Source: an uncultured bacterium
GTDB taxonomy: Bacteria > Patescibacteriota > Saccharimonadia > Saccharimonadales > Saccharimonadaceae
NCBI GenBank assembly: GCA_900556165.1
Contig: USNP01000012.1
Span: 1 to 11,213, forward strand
Direction: 5' to 3'
DNA: 11,213 bases
A program made the position numbers and the translations under genes. The notes under the pieces were generated by a model. It searched no databases and was not told the origin of the DNA. It saw only the letters and a program-made list of their open reading frames with translations. Below, in pieces: positions 10,507 to 11,213 of the stretch (position 1 is its first letter; each line of letters begins with the position of its first letter).

Positions 10507-11213
10507 TTATTTTCGGCATTTTGGTAGTTCGAAAAAGAATCGCGAACCATGATTTAATTTACTTTCGAGCTGAATTTTTGTGCCAAGTTTTGCGGCCAAT
10601 TTTGTGGAAACGTAAAGTCCAAGGCCTGTTCCACCAGTTTCGCGAGTTCGCCAATCTTCGCTACGGTAGAATTTTTCAAAAACGCGTTTTTGGTCTTGTG
10701 GGCTGATTCCAATTCCAGTATCCTTAATTTCGAAGATTACTCCTTTTTCGGAGTTTTTGAAGCGAATCTCAACCGAACCTTCGCGTGTGTATTTTAGGGA
10801 ATTTGTGATGAAATTTTGAAGTAGTTCTTCCAAATATAATTTGTTAGTCTTAACGCAATTTAGATTATTTTCAAGGTTTAAATTTAACATTAAACCTTTC
10901 TCTGCTGCAGATTTGTTATATTTGCTGAAGAGATTTTCAGCGAGATCTTTTGGATTGATTTTTTCAAACATATCACCAACTCCCCTTTCCGCTCGAGAAA
11001 GTGCCGAGAGATCGTTAACCATCGTTGCGAGAAAAGTATTTTGTTTATAAGCGGTTTGTGTGGCTTTTTCGAGCATTTCGAAAGGTGCTTTTTTCTGAAT
11101 TAATAATTCTAAATTACTCAAAGAGCCCTCCAGAATTGCTACTGGAGTTCGTAGTTCATGGCTAACAACGCTAATAAATTCGTCTCGCTCTTCGTCGAGA
11201 GTTTTTTGTTTTG
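10507..11213 (-). CDS. Sensor histidine kinase (N-terminus missing)
   Basis: 234 codons from the right edge (first full codon at 11211) to the TAA at 10509-10507; there is no need for an internal start, since the frame stays open with conserved sequence. Fragment residues 8-30 hold the H box: ISVVSHELRTP with phosphorylatable H18. The dimerisation helices run to about residue 78. The ATPase domain follows: N box around LLQNFITNSLKYT (about 136-148), G1 DTGIGI, F box FEKFYRSE, and G2 GGTGLGLYVS. All ATP-site motifs are intact, so it should be active. The sensor and membrane part lie outside the window and no response regulator is visible; downstream is a terminator, then secE. Signal and target cannot be judged. 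Confidence 0.93.
   Translation of the reverse strand, partial: KQKTLDEERDEFISVVSHELRTPVAILEGSLSNLELLIQKKAPFEMLEKATQTAYKQNTFLATMVNDLSALSRAERGVGDMFEKINPKDLAENLFSKYNKSAAEKGLMLNLNLENNLNCVKTNKLYLEELLQNFITNSLKYTREGSVEIRFKNSEKGVIFEIKDTGIGISPQDQKRVFEKFYRSEDWRTRETGGTGLGLYVSTKLAAKLGTKIQLESKLNHGSRFFFELPKCRK

Noticed and set aside
11119..11121. Start of the histidine kinase at the TTG at 11121.
   Set aside because: The frame continues upstream with an intact H box (SHELRTP), so the real start is beyond the window.
1..11213. Reassignment of UGA, as in some CPR lineages, prompted by the absence of TGA stops.
   Set aside because: No conserved gene has an in-frame TGA; all read full length in the standard code. 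TAA preference is expected in AT-rich DNA.

Overview
The window looks like a chromosomal segment of a small-genome, AT-rich bacterium (roughly one third G+C by eye). The best fit is Candidatus Saccharibacteria or another Patescibacteria (CPR) lineage. This assignment is inferred from overall gene style: short housekeeping proteins, a CPR-like type IV pilin, a compact RNase HII-YraN fusion, tight packing, and an exported HNH nuclease of the kind common in Actinobacteria and their episymbionts. It does not rest on a marker-gene search. The genes read through in the standard code with no in-frame TGA, and every visible stop is TAA or TAG. That argues against the UGA-recoding CPR lineages. No tRNA, rRNA, CRISPR array or insertion sequence is visible.

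Layout. (1) 1-2751, minus strand: radA, then a PIN-TRAM protein (YacL-like), then the 5' part of ppa (inorganic pyrophosphatase), which runs off the left edge. (2) 2787-4480: a divergent pair of predicted membrane-anchored or exported proteins, a HExxH putative metallopeptidase with coiled coils (minus) and an HNH nuclease (plus). They share one overlapping promoter. (3) 4477-7508, minus: an RNase HII-YraN fusion, a type IV pilin, a DUF167/YggU protein, and tgt. (4) 7581-10415: the transcription/translation/secretion cluster secE-nusG ... rplK. It is interrupted by two plus-strand genes without a recognised role (an orphan 175-aa protein and a short nucleotidyltransferase-like protein), each with its own promoter, strong GGAGGT ribosome site and intrinsic terminator. 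rplA is not next to rplK. (5) 10507-11213, minus: the C-terminal half of a sensor histidine kinase, cut by the right edge.

The most unusual features are regulatory. At least four genes (radA, the HNH nuclease, the pilin, tgt) have a -10 box placed so that the predicted transcription start falls on, or one base before, the start codon, and two more have predicted leaders of about 3 nt. These would be leaderless mRNAs. ppa, rplK, nusG, secE and both plus-strand insert genes instead have Shine-Dalgarno leaders. The pilin promoter has a run of eight G/C pairs between -35 and -10, a layout that could make pilin expression phase variable. A nearly identical inverted repeat, CTTGAT-N4-CAAG, lies upstream of both rplK and secE and may be a common operator for the split cluster. 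The palindromic hexamer TTCGAA is strongly over-represented throughout.

Taken together, the cell-surface and scavenging functions (pilin, exported nuclease, exported peptidase, sensor kinase) fit a host-dependent lifestyle. The remaining genes are core information-processing and phosphate metabolism. All promoter, terminator and operator calls are by-eye pattern matches.
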